DNA of 64,000 nucleotides, taken from contig CAWGUF010000017.1 of the NCBI GenBank assembly GCA_963825625.1, positions 62,001 to 126,000 on the forward strand, written 5' to 3'. The stretch comes from CAMDPA01 sp963825625 (GTDB lineage Bacteria > Pseudomonadota > Alphaproteobacteria > Rhizobiales > Hyphomicrobiaceae). The translations under genes and the position numbers were made by a program. Shown here in pieces: positions 43,005-52,440 of the stretch. The notes under the pieces were generated by a model. The model did no database searches, was not told where the DNA came from, and saw nothing but the letters and a program-made list of their open reading frames with translations. Positions within the stretch are counted from its first letter, which is position 1. The number at the start of each line of letters is the position of its first letter.

Positions 43005-43442
43005 ATGCGTGTTCGTGCCTCGCGAGAATCTTCGATGACTGCCATGCTCCGCACAATTCTCCTTGCTCTCTTCGTGAATTCCATGGTGTCCGGCCCGGCA
43101 TATTCAGAATCGCGAATATCTGAAGGCGAGCGCGCCACGCTGCAAGCCGTCATGCACAAGGAAATCAGCCGCAAGCTGGTAGATGGGAAATTCCTGCATC
43201 TGGATTTCCAAAGCAAGGAATTGCGGACGTTGTATCCCGCGAAGGCCCACCCCATGATCTTGGCCATGGGTGAGCACTTCGTCTTGTGCACCGATTTCCG
43301 CGACGCCACGGGCAAGTCCGTCAATGTCGATTTCTATACGGCGCGCAATGGTCGCTCGTTCACGATCTACCAGACCGCGATCGATGAGAGGCATGTCGTT
43401 AAGGCGCTCATGAAGGCCGGTCGGGTAACTGGCCTGAACTAG
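43005..43442 (+). CDS. Exported hypothetical protein
   Basis: A 145-residue protein with an N-terminal signal (TAMLRTILLALFVNSMVSG, cleavage after the AYS). The mature part has RATLQAVMHKEISRKLVDG, HLDFQSKELRTLYPAKAHP and FTIYQTAIDERHVVKALMKAG, and one Cys after the signal. ATG 43005 follows GGGAGG, while an internal ATG at 43035 would give a tighter signal peptide. I do not recognise the family. It lies just upstream of the hybrid kinase on the same strand and could encode a periplasmic partner, but this is speculation. Confidence 0.65.
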   Translation: MRVRASRESSMTAMLRTILLALFVNSMVSGPAYSESRISEGERATLQAVMHKEISRKLVDGKFLHLDFQSKELRTLYPAKAHPMILAMGEHFVLCTDFRDATGKSVNVDFYTARNGRSFTIYQTAIDERHVVKALMKAGRVTGLN

Positions 43443-43522
43443 CAAGCCGGCGGAAAAGGCTCAGCTTGTGCCTTTTCCTTTGGCCCTGTCGTCAGCGACC
43501 AGCAACACCGGGAAAATGTCTC

Positions 43523-46462
43523 GTGATCTTCGCGTGCCCATTAAGGCTGAATAGCGGAGCATGCCGATTGTTCGGCAAGTTTCTATTGCTGTTCGTGCCG
43601 ATCTTCGTTGCAAGTTGTGCGATTGGGCTGCTGCTCCTCTCCTCGTATCACGAAAAGGCAGAATTTGAGCAGCTGGGCAGCCGCGTGGGCAGCTCGGCCG
43701 CGCGCATCTCGGTGGCCGTCGAGCGCGCGCTCTCGCAAGCAAAAACGAACGGCTTTGCCCAGGAGTTGCTGGATACATTGCTGGCGGATCGAGCCATTCA
43801 ATGTGTCGAGTACCGTCCTGGGCAACAAAACGTTTCCATCCTTCGCTCCCCGCGGGGTATCGGGTGCACAGGTCAGGGCGGGCTGGAGATCCTCCGCCTG
43901 CCTGTAGGCCAGGACGATCTCGGCCTGATGGAGGTGCGCTTCTCCACGCTTGAGGTCGACGAGGCAACCCGTGCACGGAGGGAGTTCTCGCTTGGCATCC
44001 TGATGGCCGGGTTGCTGATCGCGCTGCTGGCAAGCCTGTTCGGCTTCCGAATTTTTCTCGGACGCCCGTTGAAGCGTCTGTTGGATGCGATCGACACTGC
44101 GCCAGAAAGCGGGACAAGAGTTCCGGTGCCGGTGACTAGCCGCGACGAGATCGCAGTCGTGACGACTGCTTACAATGCTCTGCAAGCCCGCATCGCGGAT
44201 TTCAGTCTTGGCCTCGAGGACAAGGTTGCCGAACGTACGGCCGCCGCCGAAGCCGCGGCTGAAGAGGCGCTACAGGCGTCGCTGCACTTGCAGAACGAGA
44301 TCAAGGTACGAGAGCGTGCCGAGCGTGAATTGCTGAGTAGAACCGACAACCTGAGGCGCCAGCAGGAAACACTTGCACGCATCATTCGGCACGGTGAGCT
44401 CACGGGGCCGCGTTGGCGACAATCGATCGCCCAGATAAACGAGTTGAGCTGCGATGCCCTCGAGGTGGCGCGTTGCAGCGTTTGGTCGTTGGATAAGGCC
44501 CGCAAGTATCTGGAATGCGTCGACCGGTATGATGTCAGGAAAGCCGAGCATTCGAGCAAGGCACGGATTCGGCTCGATCGGTTTCCAGCGTATGGCTCCG
44601 TCTTGAACAGCAGCGAAATCCTCGCCGTGTCGGATGTACGTACCGATGCACGCACATGGGAGTTCAATGACCACTATTTCGAGCCGAACGGCATCGCCGC
44701 GACGCTGGACGTGCCGATTTTGAGAGAACGGCAGGTCATCGGTATCGTCTGCATCGAGCACGTTGGAGCGCCGATCACGTGGACTGCGGAGCATTACGTT
44801 TTTGCGACAGCGGTTGCCAGTCTGGTGGCGCTTACTTTCGAAAGTCGTGACCGCTGGGAGGTCGAGGAGCAGTTGCGGGCGAGCAATTCCGCCCTTGTCT
44901 CAGCCACCAAAGCCAAGTCGGACTTCCTCGCAACAATGAGTCATGAAATCCGCACGCCGCTGAATGGCGTTCTGGGGATGCTCGGGCTCCTTCTCGACAC
45001 GCGACTCGATGAAGATCAGCGCCACTTTGCCGATACTGCCCATGGATCCGCAGACAGCCTTTTGCTGCTGTTGAACGAAATTCTGGACTACTCGAAGCTG
45101 GAAGCGGGCAAGACGGATCTTGAAATGCTCGATTTCGATTTGCGTCCATTAGTCAACGATGTCGTTGCGCTGCTGGGACCGCAGATCGAGGAAAAGTCTC
45201 TCGCACTATCGGTATATGTCGACGAGAAAATCCCCGATCGTCTCGTCAGTGATCCGACACGTCTGCGCCAGGTACTTCTCAACTTGATCGGTAATGCGGT
45301 GAAATTCACTTCGTTGGGAAGCATTAGCGTCTCTGTGCGGGATGTTTCTGCTCGGCCCGGAGAAGAGCGTATCCGCATCGAGATAACGGATACGGGGATC
45401 GGCATGAACGCCAAGGAGGTCAGCTCCTTGTTCGATCGGTTCTCCCAGGCGGATTCGTCGACCACGCGTCGTTACGGCGGTACGGGGCTCGGCCTCGCGA
45501 TCTGCAAGCAGCTGGTCTCCTTGATGGGGGGCCGCATCGGCGTCAACAGCATCGAGGGCCAGGGGAGTACGTTCTGGTTTGAGATTCCGATGTTGAAAGG
45601 CCTCGCGAAATGTCCAACTCCGGCAAAGGCAAAAGGTGATCGGATGCCCAATCGAAAACTTCGTATACTTGTCGTTGACGATAATCAGGTGAATCAGCAG
45701 ATCGTCCGCCTCATGCTGAGCAAGGTCGGTCACACCGTGAATGTCGCGGCAAATGGCATTGAGGCCGTCCGCGCCGTTTCCCAGATTCCCTATGATCTCG
45801 TCCTCATGGACGCTCAGATGCCCGAGATGGATGGACCGACCGCCACAAGAAAGATCCGAAAGCTGCCTAAGCCGGCATGCGACGTCCCCGTAATAGCGCT
45901 CACCGCCAACGTCCTGCCGGCGCAATGTGAGGCCTACGAGGCGGCCGGGATGAACGGCCACATAGCGAAGCCGATCGTCAAGAGCACGCTATTCGAGGCC
46001 ATCGCGAACGCGGTCCGGGATAGTGATGCCGGCAGCCTGGGGAGCGAGCAGGAGCAGAAGCTGGACGACGACGACCACGTCGAATTCAACGCGCATCCAA
46101 TCATTGACCGGAAGGCCTTTTCGGCTTGGAGCGATGGGTTGTCGCCGGCTGAATTGCAGGAGGCGATCGGATATGTTCCTTCCCAGGGGGAATTTTGCCT
46201 GACCCTCATCAAGCAGGCGGTGGAGCGGGGCGACCTCACAGAGGCGCGTCGAGGCGCCCACAGCATGAAAGGTATGGCCGCGAACCTCGGGGCGCCGCGG
46301 CTGGCTGCATGCGCGCACTACATCGAGTATTTGAGAGCCTCGGAAGATTTGCATGTCATGACAAGATGCCTGGCCGATCTTGAGAAGACATTTGGCCAGA
46401 CGCTCGTCGAGTTGGAGCTCGATGTGTTCCGTGCTCAGAATGGATTGCTCGCGCATGCGTAA
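43523..46462 (+). CDS. Hybrid sensor histidine kinase with GAF, REC and HPt domains
   Basis: About 979 residues if translation starts at GTG 43523; TTG 43568 with GGAG upstream is an equally good choice. Order of domains: transmembrane helix 1 (about 17-41), a periplasmic sensor of about 110 residues, helix 2 (155-176), HAMP, coiled coil, GAF (about 290-450), HisKA with MSHEIRTPLN (phospho-His near 474), HATPase with NLIGNAVKF and GGTGLGLAI, a receiver with LVVDDNQVNQQ and LMDAQMPEMDG (Asp near 763) and an HPt domain GAHSMKGMAANLGA (His near 913). This makes a complete internal phosphorelay ready to pass to an external response regulator, none of which is encoded nearby. Confidence 0.95.
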   Translation: MIFACPLRLNSGACRLFGKFLLLFVPIFVASCAIGLLLLSSYHEKAEFEQLGSRVGSSAARISVAVERALSQAKTNGFAQELLDTLLADRAIQCVEYRPGQQNVSILRSPRGIGCTGQGGLEILRLPVGQDDLGLMEVRFSTLEVDEATRARREFSLGILMAGLLIALLASLFGFRIFLGRPLKRLLDAIDTAPESGTRVPVPVTSRDEIAVVTTAYNALQARIADFSLGLEDKVAERTAAAEAAAEEALQASLHLQNEIKVRERAERELLSRTDNLRRQQETLARIIRHGELTGPRWRQSIAQINELSCDALEVARCSVWSLDKARKYLECVDRYDVRKAEHSSKARIRLDRFPAYGSVLNSSEILAVSDVRTDARTWEFNDHYFEPNGIAATLDVPILRERQVIGIVCIEHVGAPITWTAEHYVFATAVASLVALTFESRDRWEVEEQLRASNSALVSATKAKSDFLATMSHEIRTPLNGVLGMLGLLLDTRLDEDQRHFADTAHGSADSLLLLLNEILDYSKLEAGKTDLEMLDFDLRPLVNDVVALLGPQIEEKSLALSVYVDEKIPDRLVSDPTRLRQVLLNLIGNAVKFTSLGSISVSVRDVSARPGEERIRIEITDTGIGMNAKEVSSLFDRFSQADSSTTRRYGGTGLGLAICKQLVSLMGGRIGVNSIEGQGSTFWFEIPMLKGLAKCPTPAKAKGDRMPNRKLRILVVDDNQVNQQIVRLMLSKVGHTVNVAANGIEAVRAVSQIPYDLVLMDAQMPEMDGPTATRKIRKLPKPACDVPVIALTANVLPAQCEAYEAAGMNGHIAKPIVKSTLFEAIANAVRDSDAGSLGSEQEQKLDDDDHVEFNAHPIIDRKAFSAWSDGLSPAELQEAIGYVPSQGEFCLTLIKQAVERGDLTEARRGAHSMKGMAANLGAPRLAACAHYIEYLRASEDLHVMTRCLADLEKTFGQTLVELELDVFRAQNGLLAHA

Positions 46463-46582
46463 CGCTGCTCGGCAGTCGCGCTTCCACTTGCGCATGCGCG
46501 CCGCGCCATCGGCCCAGGCTGCTGCGCGTCGCCTGCCGGATGTCGGGTGGAGGACGGGCGGGCCGGACAGCCTTGCCCGTTT

Positions 46583-47917
46583 CTAGCGGTAATTCGTCCA
46601 CACCCATTGCGCCACCGACATCAGGTCCGCATCCTCGTTCATGCGACCGATCACTTGCAGCCCGAGTGGCAGGCCTTCGTCCTGGAGGAGTGGTAACGAA
46701 ACTGCGGGACCGCCAAGCAGCGATCCGAGCACGGTCACTGCCGGGTCACCAGTCGATGACAACCCTATTGGCGCCGCTCCTGTGGCCGACAGCAGGACGA
46801 ACGCGTCGTACCGCTGCAGAACCCACGCCGCCCGGGCGCGCACCGACCGCCGGCGTGCCAGGTTCTGCCGGTAATCGTCGATCGTCATGGACATGCCGTT
46901 GGCCAGCACCTGCCGCAGCGCGTCCGATATCCCTCGCGGATCGCCCTTCGCGTAGTTGCCGAGCGGCCAGCGGTACTCCCATTCGTAGATCTGGAACGTG
47001 AGGTCGAATGCGTCCTTCGCACACGCTTCGAATGCCTCTATGTCGGCATCTTGGGTGCGGTCGGTGACGTCCACGCCAAGCTCGCTGAGACGCTTGCGCG
47101 CTCCTTCCAGAGCCGCCCGCGCGCCTGCCGTCGTCTTCTCCCAGCCACCGGTTTGCAGCAGGGCCAGCCGCGCCGGTTTGCGGGCGGCCGGTGGCATCAC
47201 TGGCCCGAGCAGCCCGTCGTAGCCGGGGTCGCCTCCCACCCGCTCCGAGATCGCCGACGCCACGACCCACGCATCGTCCGGCGTCGCCGCCAGCAGGCCC
47301 GTACAGCTCTGGCTGAGGTGATCGTAGCTGCCTGCCCTGTTCAGGGCTCCGAATGTTGGCTTGAAGCCGACGATGCCGCAAAAGCTCGCCGGTCTCAGTG
47401 TCGACGCGACGACCTGCGTGCCCAGTGCGGCAGGCAGAATGCCGGCGCCGACCGAGGCCGCCGACCCGCTCGATGAGCCGCCCGGAGTGCGCTTGGCATC
47501 GTGCGGGTTGGTCGTCGAATGAAATGGATTGGAGGTTGCATACTCTGTGGTCGTCGTCTTTCCGAAGATGACGGCGCCGGCCTCGCGCAGCGCCTGCACC
47601 GCCGCCGCATCCCGCCCCGTTTGCGTTCCGTCCCAGCGTGGCGAGCCTTGGCCGGTCGGCATGTCTTCCGTCTCGATGATGTCCTTGATGCCGATCGGCA
47701 TCCCATCGACAGGCGACAGCGGCTTGCCGGCCTTCCACCGCGCATCAGCGGCCTGCGCGTCTGCAATAGCCCGCTCACGCCCTACCGTAACGAACGCCTT
47801 CAGCACCGGTTCGCGTTCATCCATCCGTGCAAAGCAGTCTGACAGGAATTGCGAAGGTGTTGTGCCCCCGGACCTGAAGTCGTCGGCGAGGTCAAAATAG
47901 CTGCGGCGTTCATTCAT
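46583..47917 (-). CDS. Amidase (amidase signature family)
   Basis: A 444-residue enzyme of the Ser-cisSer-Lys amidase family, cytoplasmic. The catalytic Lys is in DGMPIGIKDII, the Gly/Ser-rich loop is RTPGGSSSGSAASVGAG and the acyl-accepting Ser lies in TQVVASTLRPASFCG, where the family normally has GSDTGGSIRxPA, a moderate deviation. GIVGFKPTFGALNRAGS follows. Members hydrolyse amides of aromatic acids, fatty acids, indoleacetamide or other carboxamides. It lies 111 bases downstream of an HpaB-type monooxygenase gene in the same orientation; joint action on an amide-containing substrate is a reasonable inference. Start chosen at ATG 47917 with AGGACG upstream. Confidence 0.88.
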   Translation of the reverse strand: MNERRSYFDLADDFRSGGTTPSQFLSDCFARMDEREPVLKAFVTVGRERAIADAQAADARWKAGKPLSPVDGMPIGIKDIIETEDMPTGQGSPRWDGTQTGRDAAAVQALREAGAVIFGKTTTTEYATSNPFHSTTNPHDAKRTPGGSSSGSAASVGAGILPAALGTQVVASTLRPASFCGIVGFKPTFGALNRAGSYDHLSQSCTGLLAATPDDAWVVASAISERVGGDPGYDGLLGPVMPPAARKPARLALLQTGGWEKTTAGARAALEGARKRLSELGVDVTDRTQDADIEAFEACAKDAFDLTFQIYEWEYRWPLGNYAKGDPRGISDALRQVLANGMSMTIDDYRQNLARRRSVRARAAWVLQRYDAFVLLSATGAAPIGLSSTGDPAVTVLGSLLGGPAVSLPLLQDEGLPLGLQVIGRMNEDADLMSVAQWVWTNYR

Positions 47918-48028
47918 GGTTGCTCGTCCTGTCATTGATTGGCGCGGGATTGCTGCAGGGGCCCGCTCGCCCATACACAATTATCGCTCTGCCACATACT
48001 CATTCAACTGCAATATTGATATTGGAGC

Positions 48029-49501
48029 TCACGTCGCCCCGTTCTCCATGTCCGCCATAATGGCGTCGATGGCGCCGCGGCGTTCCTCCCACGGCGCGTG
48101 CCAGTAGCCGTACATGTCGTTGAGGAACGGCGGACCGCCGTAGAAGCGCTCGTACTGCGTATGCCGACCGCCGAATTCCGTTCCCAGAAAATCCCAGGCG
48201 AGCTTGACGAACTTGTAGCGCTCTACCGGCTCTGCGAACGGTGTCGCCCAGTGCGTCTCGAACGCTGCGCGCACGTCGCCGTCCTCGAAGATCGACGCGT
48301 CGGCCGGGATCTGGAACGGCCCGGCACTAAGCAGCTCCTTCACCTTGTCGGCCAGCTCATAGTAGTTGTGCGTGCACCAGTTCAGCGCCGCATAGAGTGT
48401 GCGGCGGTTGACGTTGAGATAGCCCTGCGCCATCGAGTCGGGCACCTCGATCTGGCCGTCGATCAGGCCGCTCAGCATCGCTTCGGCAGAGGCGAGCCGC
48501 CCAAGCGTCTGCTGCACCGCAGGCAGATGTGCCACGCCGCTCATGTCGGCAGCCCTGGCAGCGATGCCGACCATCAGCTTCAGCTTCTCGGCAAAACGGA
48601 TCATCGACTGGTGGTTGCCCATCACGTGTGCTGGCGTCTTGAAATAGATGTCCCGCGACAGCGCGGCATCATCGAGCACGAACACGCGCTCCCAAGGCAC
48701 GTGCACGCGGTCGAACAACATGACTGCATCGGTCTCGTCGAACTGCGATGAGAAATAGTTGTCGATCCTGCCGGCCGCTGCCAGTTCGTACGACTTGCGG
48801 ACCCAGACCTGGACGCCCGGGGCGTTGATCGGCACCGCGCAGGTGACAGCCAGTGCTTTCTGCTCTGGCGCCAGCGGCAGGATGTTACCGATCCACGCCT
48901 CGTCGGAGAACACCGCCGACGTGCCCAGCATCTTGATGCCCGACAGAACCACTCCACTGTCGGTTTCCTCCACCACCTGCAGCGCGGAGCCGCGCGTCGT
49001 CTGGCGCTTGTAGATCTCCGGATCTCGCGCGCCCTGCTGCGTGATGATGAGGTAGCAGGCAAACACGTCGTTGCGTCGCATGTGCTCCCAATAGCGCACG
49101 AGGTTGTCGCCGAAGCCGTTGCGGCCGGACTGGCTGGTGTGCGCTGCAAACATCTCGGGCATCATCCGCATTCCCGAGACAAAGCTCGCCACGTGGTCCG
49201 GTGAGCGGCCAAGCAGCCCATACGACCATTGCGCCACGCGCCGGTGTGTCTCAGCTCTAAGGCGCAGATCGCTCTTCGTGCGCGCCAGCTTGTACCAGCC
49301 GGAGAACCGCTCGCCGCCCTCCTCGTAGCTCATCGCGTCGCGGTGCTCCGGCGAGCGCTTCAGGTCGTAGAGGCGCGCGAACGAGCGGGCGGTGTTGCGG
49401 AACGCAGCGTGCGTGGTCACGTCTGGGACCCGTTCGGCCCCGATCATCACGTGGCGGCCATCACGTAGGCTCTCCAGATAGTCCGAACCGCTGCGCAGCA
49501 T
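48029..49501 (-). CDS. HpaB-family flavin-dependent monooxygenase 1
   Basis: A 490-residue protein of the 4-hydroxyphenylacetate 3-hydroxylase (HpaB/PvcC) large-component family with an acyl-CoA-dehydrogenase-like fold. Matching features: GSDYLESLRDGRHVMIGAE, the LLGRSPDHVASFVSGM block, VHVPWERVFVLDD and the C-terminal WDFLGTEFGGRHTQYERFY. These enzymes use reduced FAD from a separate reductase to hydroxylate phenols; no HpaC-type reductase is visible here. ATG 49501 has GAGGAG eight bases upstream. It is divergent from a MarR-type gene, beyond which a second HpaB-family gene lies. The substrate is unknown. Confidence 0.9.
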   Translation of the reverse strand: MLRSGSDYLESLRDGRHVMIGAERVPDVTTHAAFRNTARSFARLYDLKRSPEHRDAMSYEEGGERFSGWYKLARTKSDLRLRAETHRRVAQWSYGLLGRSPDHVASFVSGMRMMPEMFAAHTSQSGRNGFGDNLVRYWEHMRRNDVFACYLIITQQGARDPEIYKRQTTRGSALQVVEETDSGVVLSGIKMLGTSAVFSDEAWIGNILPLAPEQKALAVTCAVPINAPGVQVWVRKSYELAAAGRIDNYFSSQFDETDAVMLFDRVHVPWERVFVLDDAALSRDIYFKTPAHVMGNHQSMIRFAEKLKLMVGIAARAADMSGVAHLPAVQQTLGRLASAEAMLSGLIDGQIEVPDSMAQGYLNVNRRTLYAALNWCTHNYYELADKVKELLSAGPFQIPADASIFEDGDVRAAFETHWATPFAEPVERYKFVKLAWDFLGTEFGGRHTQYERFYGGPPFLNDMYGYWHAPWEERRGAIDAIMADMENGAT

Positions 49502-49559
49502 TGGCGATCTCCTCAAGATGGGTTTGGCCGGGCGGGCTTGCGTCCCGGCGCGGCGCATG

Positions 49560-49580
49560 ATAGCTAAGTTTCTTACCTAT
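49560..49580. promoter_or_regulatory. Candidate MarR operator
   Basis: ATAGCTAAG-TTT-CTTACCTAT is a 9-base inverted repeat with one mismatch and a three-base centre. It lies 58 bases before the HpaB1 start and 48 before the chosen MarR start, where it would control both divergent promoters. MarR dimers bind pseudo-palindromes of this size and composition. Confidence 0.65.
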
Positions 49581-49628
49581 TCAACCTCGGCCGCTACCAA
49601 CAGCCGGTCGGCCAACACGGGCGGTAAT

Positions 49629-50222
49629 ATGGCGGGACACCGGACAACGGGCAGCTTGGGTGCATCACCCCACAAAGTAAGCGCCGCCGCCGATCGCGGC
49701 GACGGCTTGCTCACCGTTGGCATCGGTGAGCTGGCACCCGGCGCTTCCGACGGAGCATTTCGCGATTTCGTGGCCGACCTGTTCGCCGCTGCCTCTGCAA
49801 TGCAGGCTGTGCGCCGGGCACTGGCCAAGGCAACCGGACTTTCCGGTGTCGACATTGCCATTTTGCTCGCACTCCAGCGGCTGTCGCCCGGTGGTGCGGT
49901 CAGCGTACGCGCGATCGCCGACCATTTGCACCTGGCCGGCCCACAGGTGACGGCAGGCATCGGCAAGCTCGCGGAAGCTGGTTTTGCCGCCAAGCACGAC
50001 GACCCCACCGACAGCCGCGCGGTTGACGTCAGGCTGACAGCGGAGGGGCGCCGCCGGTTGCGCAATTTGGCCGCTCACGTCCGCAGGGTAAACGACATGC
50101 TGTTTGCCGGCATGTCGTCCGAGGAGATGGCCCACACACACCGCTTTCTCCGTCGCATCGTCGATCAGGCAACGCCATCGATGGCCACGCTTGATCGCCC
50201 GCAGAGAAGATCAATCAGCTGA
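49629..50222 (+). CDS. MarR-family transcriptional regulator
   Basis: A 197-residue winged helix-turn-helix protein. After a non-conserved N-terminal extension of about 50 residues, the dimer helices (FRDFVADLFAAASAMQAVRR) lead into SVRAIADHLHLAGPQVTAGI as recognition helices and the wing KHDDPTDSRAVDVRLTAEG. MarR proteins repress degradation or efflux genes and release on binding phenolic ligands. ATG 49629 is favoured because the palindrome at 49560-49580 would otherwise fall inside the gene; an ATG at 49557 is possible. It precedes an HpaB-family gene by 35 bases, so both are likely cotranscribed. Confidence 0.88.
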   Translation: MAGHRTTGSLGASPHKVSAAADRGDGLLTVGIGELAPGASDGAFRDFVADLFAAASAMQAVRRALAKATGLSGVDIAILLALQRLSPGGAVSVRAIADHLHLAGPQVTAGIGKLAEAGFAAKHDDPTDSRAVDVRLTAEGRRRLRNLAAHVRRVNDMLFAGMSSEEMAHTHRFLRRIVDQATPSMATLDRPQRRSIS

Positions 50223-50257
50223 ACATTGCATCATTATTCCGCAACGAGGATCTCACC

Positions 50258-51751
50258 ATGCCAGACAGCTCCACGCCTCTATCCGCCGCCGGCATGCGCA
50301 CCGGCGCCCAGTATCTCGATGACCTCAAGCGCGGCGAGCGCGCGGTCATGATCGACGGCGAGCGCGTCAAGGACCCCACCACCCACAAGGCGTTCCGCGC
50401 GGGCGCGCACTCCATCGCCCGCCTGATCGATTACGCCGCGGACCCGGCCAATCTCGAGACCATGACATTCGAGGTTCCCGAGACCGGCAAGCGTGCCTGG
50501 CGCTGCTGGCAGATCCCCCGTTCGCACGCGGACCTGAAGGCCAAGCGCATCGCGGCCGAGCGTTGGGCGGAGCAGACCTTCGGCCTGATGGGCCGCACGC
50601 CCGATCACGTTGCCAACTTCTTTGCCGGATACGCCGCCAAGCCCGAGGTTTTTGCGGCCGGCGGCAAGCAGTATGCGGAGAACCTGCTGCGTTTCTACGC
50701 CTACCTGCGCGACAACCATCAGTACGTCACCTATGCGATCGTGCCGCCCCAGATCAATCGTTCCAAGCCCGCCCACCAGCAGGCCGATCCCACGCTCTAT
50801 GCCGGCGTGACGAAAGAGACGGACGCAGGCATCTACCTGTCAGGCGGCCAGCAGCTCGCCACCGGCGGCGTCTACTCGGACTGGCTGCAGGTCTCCACCA
50901 TCCATCCCATGCAGCCCGGTGACGAGGCCTACGCGTTCGATGTCGCCATCCCGATGTCCGCGCCCGGCCTCAAGCTCTATCCGCGCCGCGCCTTCGCACT
51001 TCAGGCCACCAATGAGGTGGAGTACCCGCTCACCGCCCGCTACGACGAGACCGATTGCTTCGTCGCCCTCGATAACGTGTTCGTCCCGTGGGAGAACGTG
51101 TTCGTCTACCGCAATCTCGAGATCTGCCGCGACCAGTGGTTCAAGACGCCCTCGCACATGTACGGCAACCATCAGGCACAGGCGCGCTATGCCACCAAGC
51201 TGCGCTTTCTCGCCGGTCTCGCGCATCGTATGAACGAGGCGACCGGCAATGCCAACGTGCCGCCCGTTCAGCAGGCGATGGGCGAGCTGGCCGCCTACAT
51301 CTCCATCGTCGACGGCCTTCTGCACTCGCACGAGACGATGGGCGAGATCGACGCCGACGGCATCTGCTGGCCGAGCCGCCCCTCGCTCTATGCCATGATC
51401 GCGCTGCAGTCCGATCTCAACCCGAAGATGTTCGAGCTTGTGCGTGAACTGACCGGCGCCGGCATGATCACGCTGCCCGCCACCCAGAAGGAGGTCGACG
51501 GGCCTGAGACCAAGGATGACGTCGCGCGCTACTACCAGTCCAACACGATGAGCGCGCGCGAGCGCGTCGCCCTCATGCGCCTGGCCTGGGATTTCATTGG
51601 CACCGAGTTTGCCAGCCGCCACCTTCAGTACGAGAAGTTCTACGGCGGCGCGTCCTACATCATGAAGACCAACATGTACCGCTTCTTCGACTTCAAGCGC
51701 GCCACCGCAATGGTCGACCGCGCCTTGAGCCTGCCCCCGCTGGAGGAGTAG
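50258..51751 (+). CDS. HpaB-family flavin-dependent monooxygenase 2
   Basis: A 497-residue protein of the HpaB/PvcC family, homologous to the divergent neighbour across the whole length. Landmarks are GAQYLDDLKRGERAVMIDGE, GLMGRTPDHVANFFAGYA, ALDNVFVPWENVFVYRN and the C-terminal AWDFIGTEFASRHLQYEKF. It should need free reduced flavin supplied by a reductase from elsewhere. It follows the MarR gene, with GAGGATCTCACC before the ATG. The paired presence of two homologues may reflect two successive hydroxylations or two substrates. Confidence 0.9.
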   Translation: MPDSSTPLSAAGMRTGAQYLDDLKRGERAVMIDGERVKDPTTHKAFRAGAHSIARLIDYAADPANLETMTFEVPETGKRAWRCWQIPRSHADLKAKRIAAERWAEQTFGLMGRTPDHVANFFAGYAAKPEVFAAGGKQYAENLLRFYAYLRDNHQYVTYAIVPPQINRSKPAHQQADPTLYAGVTKETDAGIYLSGGQQLATGGVYSDWLQVSTIHPMQPGDEAYAFDVAIPMSAPGLKLYPRRAFALQATNEVEYPLTARYDETDCFVALDNVFVPWENVFVYRNLEICRDQWFKTPSHMYGNHQAQARYATKLRFLAGLAHRMNEATGNANVPPVQQAMGELAAYISIVDGLLHSHETMGEIDADGICWPSRPSLYAMIALQSDLNPKMFELVRELTGAGMITLPATQKEVDGPETKDDVARYYQSNTMSARERVALMRLAWDFIGTEFASRHLQYEKFYGGASYIMKTNMYRFFDFKRATAMVDRALSLPPLEE

Positions 51752-51790
51752 GCGCGACGAGCCTCGCCCCTGGCGCTATGGCGCCGGGGG

Positions 51791-52429
51791 CTAACCGAAA
51801 AGCCGCTGCCACCAAGTCTTAGTCGGCGGCGGCTCTTCAGTCCAAGGCTCGGGTTCGGTGAAGCGAACTGGAGCCTTTTCTTCGCCTTGCCAGCGGCGCT
51901 CCTTCTGCTTGAAGAAATAGGTGTGGTCCTCGCCCGGCACCGGAGCGAACCGTGATCGTCCTGGGCTAGCCTGCCACATCTCGCGGTCCTTGCCGACGCG
52001 ACGATAGAAGTCTGCAACGGCTTCCTCGTCGCTCTCGTGGCCGAGCCATTCAAGCTCATCATCATGATAGAGATGCCGTAGATGCTTCGTCCACTCGCCG
52101 CTGGCCTCGTGCCAGCGAAAGCAATGCGTGTTGCCCCATCGGTCGCGCTTCGCGACTTTCGCGTACTGAATGCCGCTTTTGTGCGAAGGCGTGTAGATCA
52201 AGTCGCCGGCGACGAGGTTCGCCGCATTCTTTTCAATAGGGCCACCATCGCGACCGATCAGTTGCCATGCATAGATCTTCTGAACGCGGCCGACTGGCGT
52301 ACCGTGTTCGATGCGCTTGCCGCGCAGTGAGCCTTGACTTGTGCTGGTGATTTCGGCAATCCACCGGGTGTTGTCGGCTTCCTGAACTTGAATGCGATCA
52401 CCTTTCGCAATCTCACTGACCCAAACCAT
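51791..52429 (-). CDS. Hypothetical protein, Trp-rich
   Basis: A 212-residue soluble protein rich in Trp and His (WVSEIAKGDRIQVQEAD, RRWQGEEKAP, PPTKTWWQRLFG). Its N-terminal half reads like a small beta-barrel (RIQVQEADNTRWIAEITSTS, NLVAGDLIYTPSH), but I do not recognise a family. ATG 52429 is used because it falls 12 bases after the stop of the upstream gene; the frame is open further and would overlap it. Both genes appear to form a two-gene unit between the HpaB module and a tRNA gene. Confidence 0.55.
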   Translation of the reverse strand: MVWVSEIAKGDRIQVQEADNTRWIAEITSTSQGSLRGKRIEHGTPVGRVQKIYAWQLIGRDGGPIEKNAANLVAGDLIYTPSHKSGIQYAKVAKRDRWGNTHCFRWHEASGEWTKHLRHLYHDDELEWLGHESDEEAVADFYRRVGKDREMWQASPGRSRFAPVPGEDHTYFFKQKERRWQGEEKAPVRFTEPEPWTEEPPPTKTWWQRLFG

Positions 52430-52440
52430 CCCAGCCCCGC

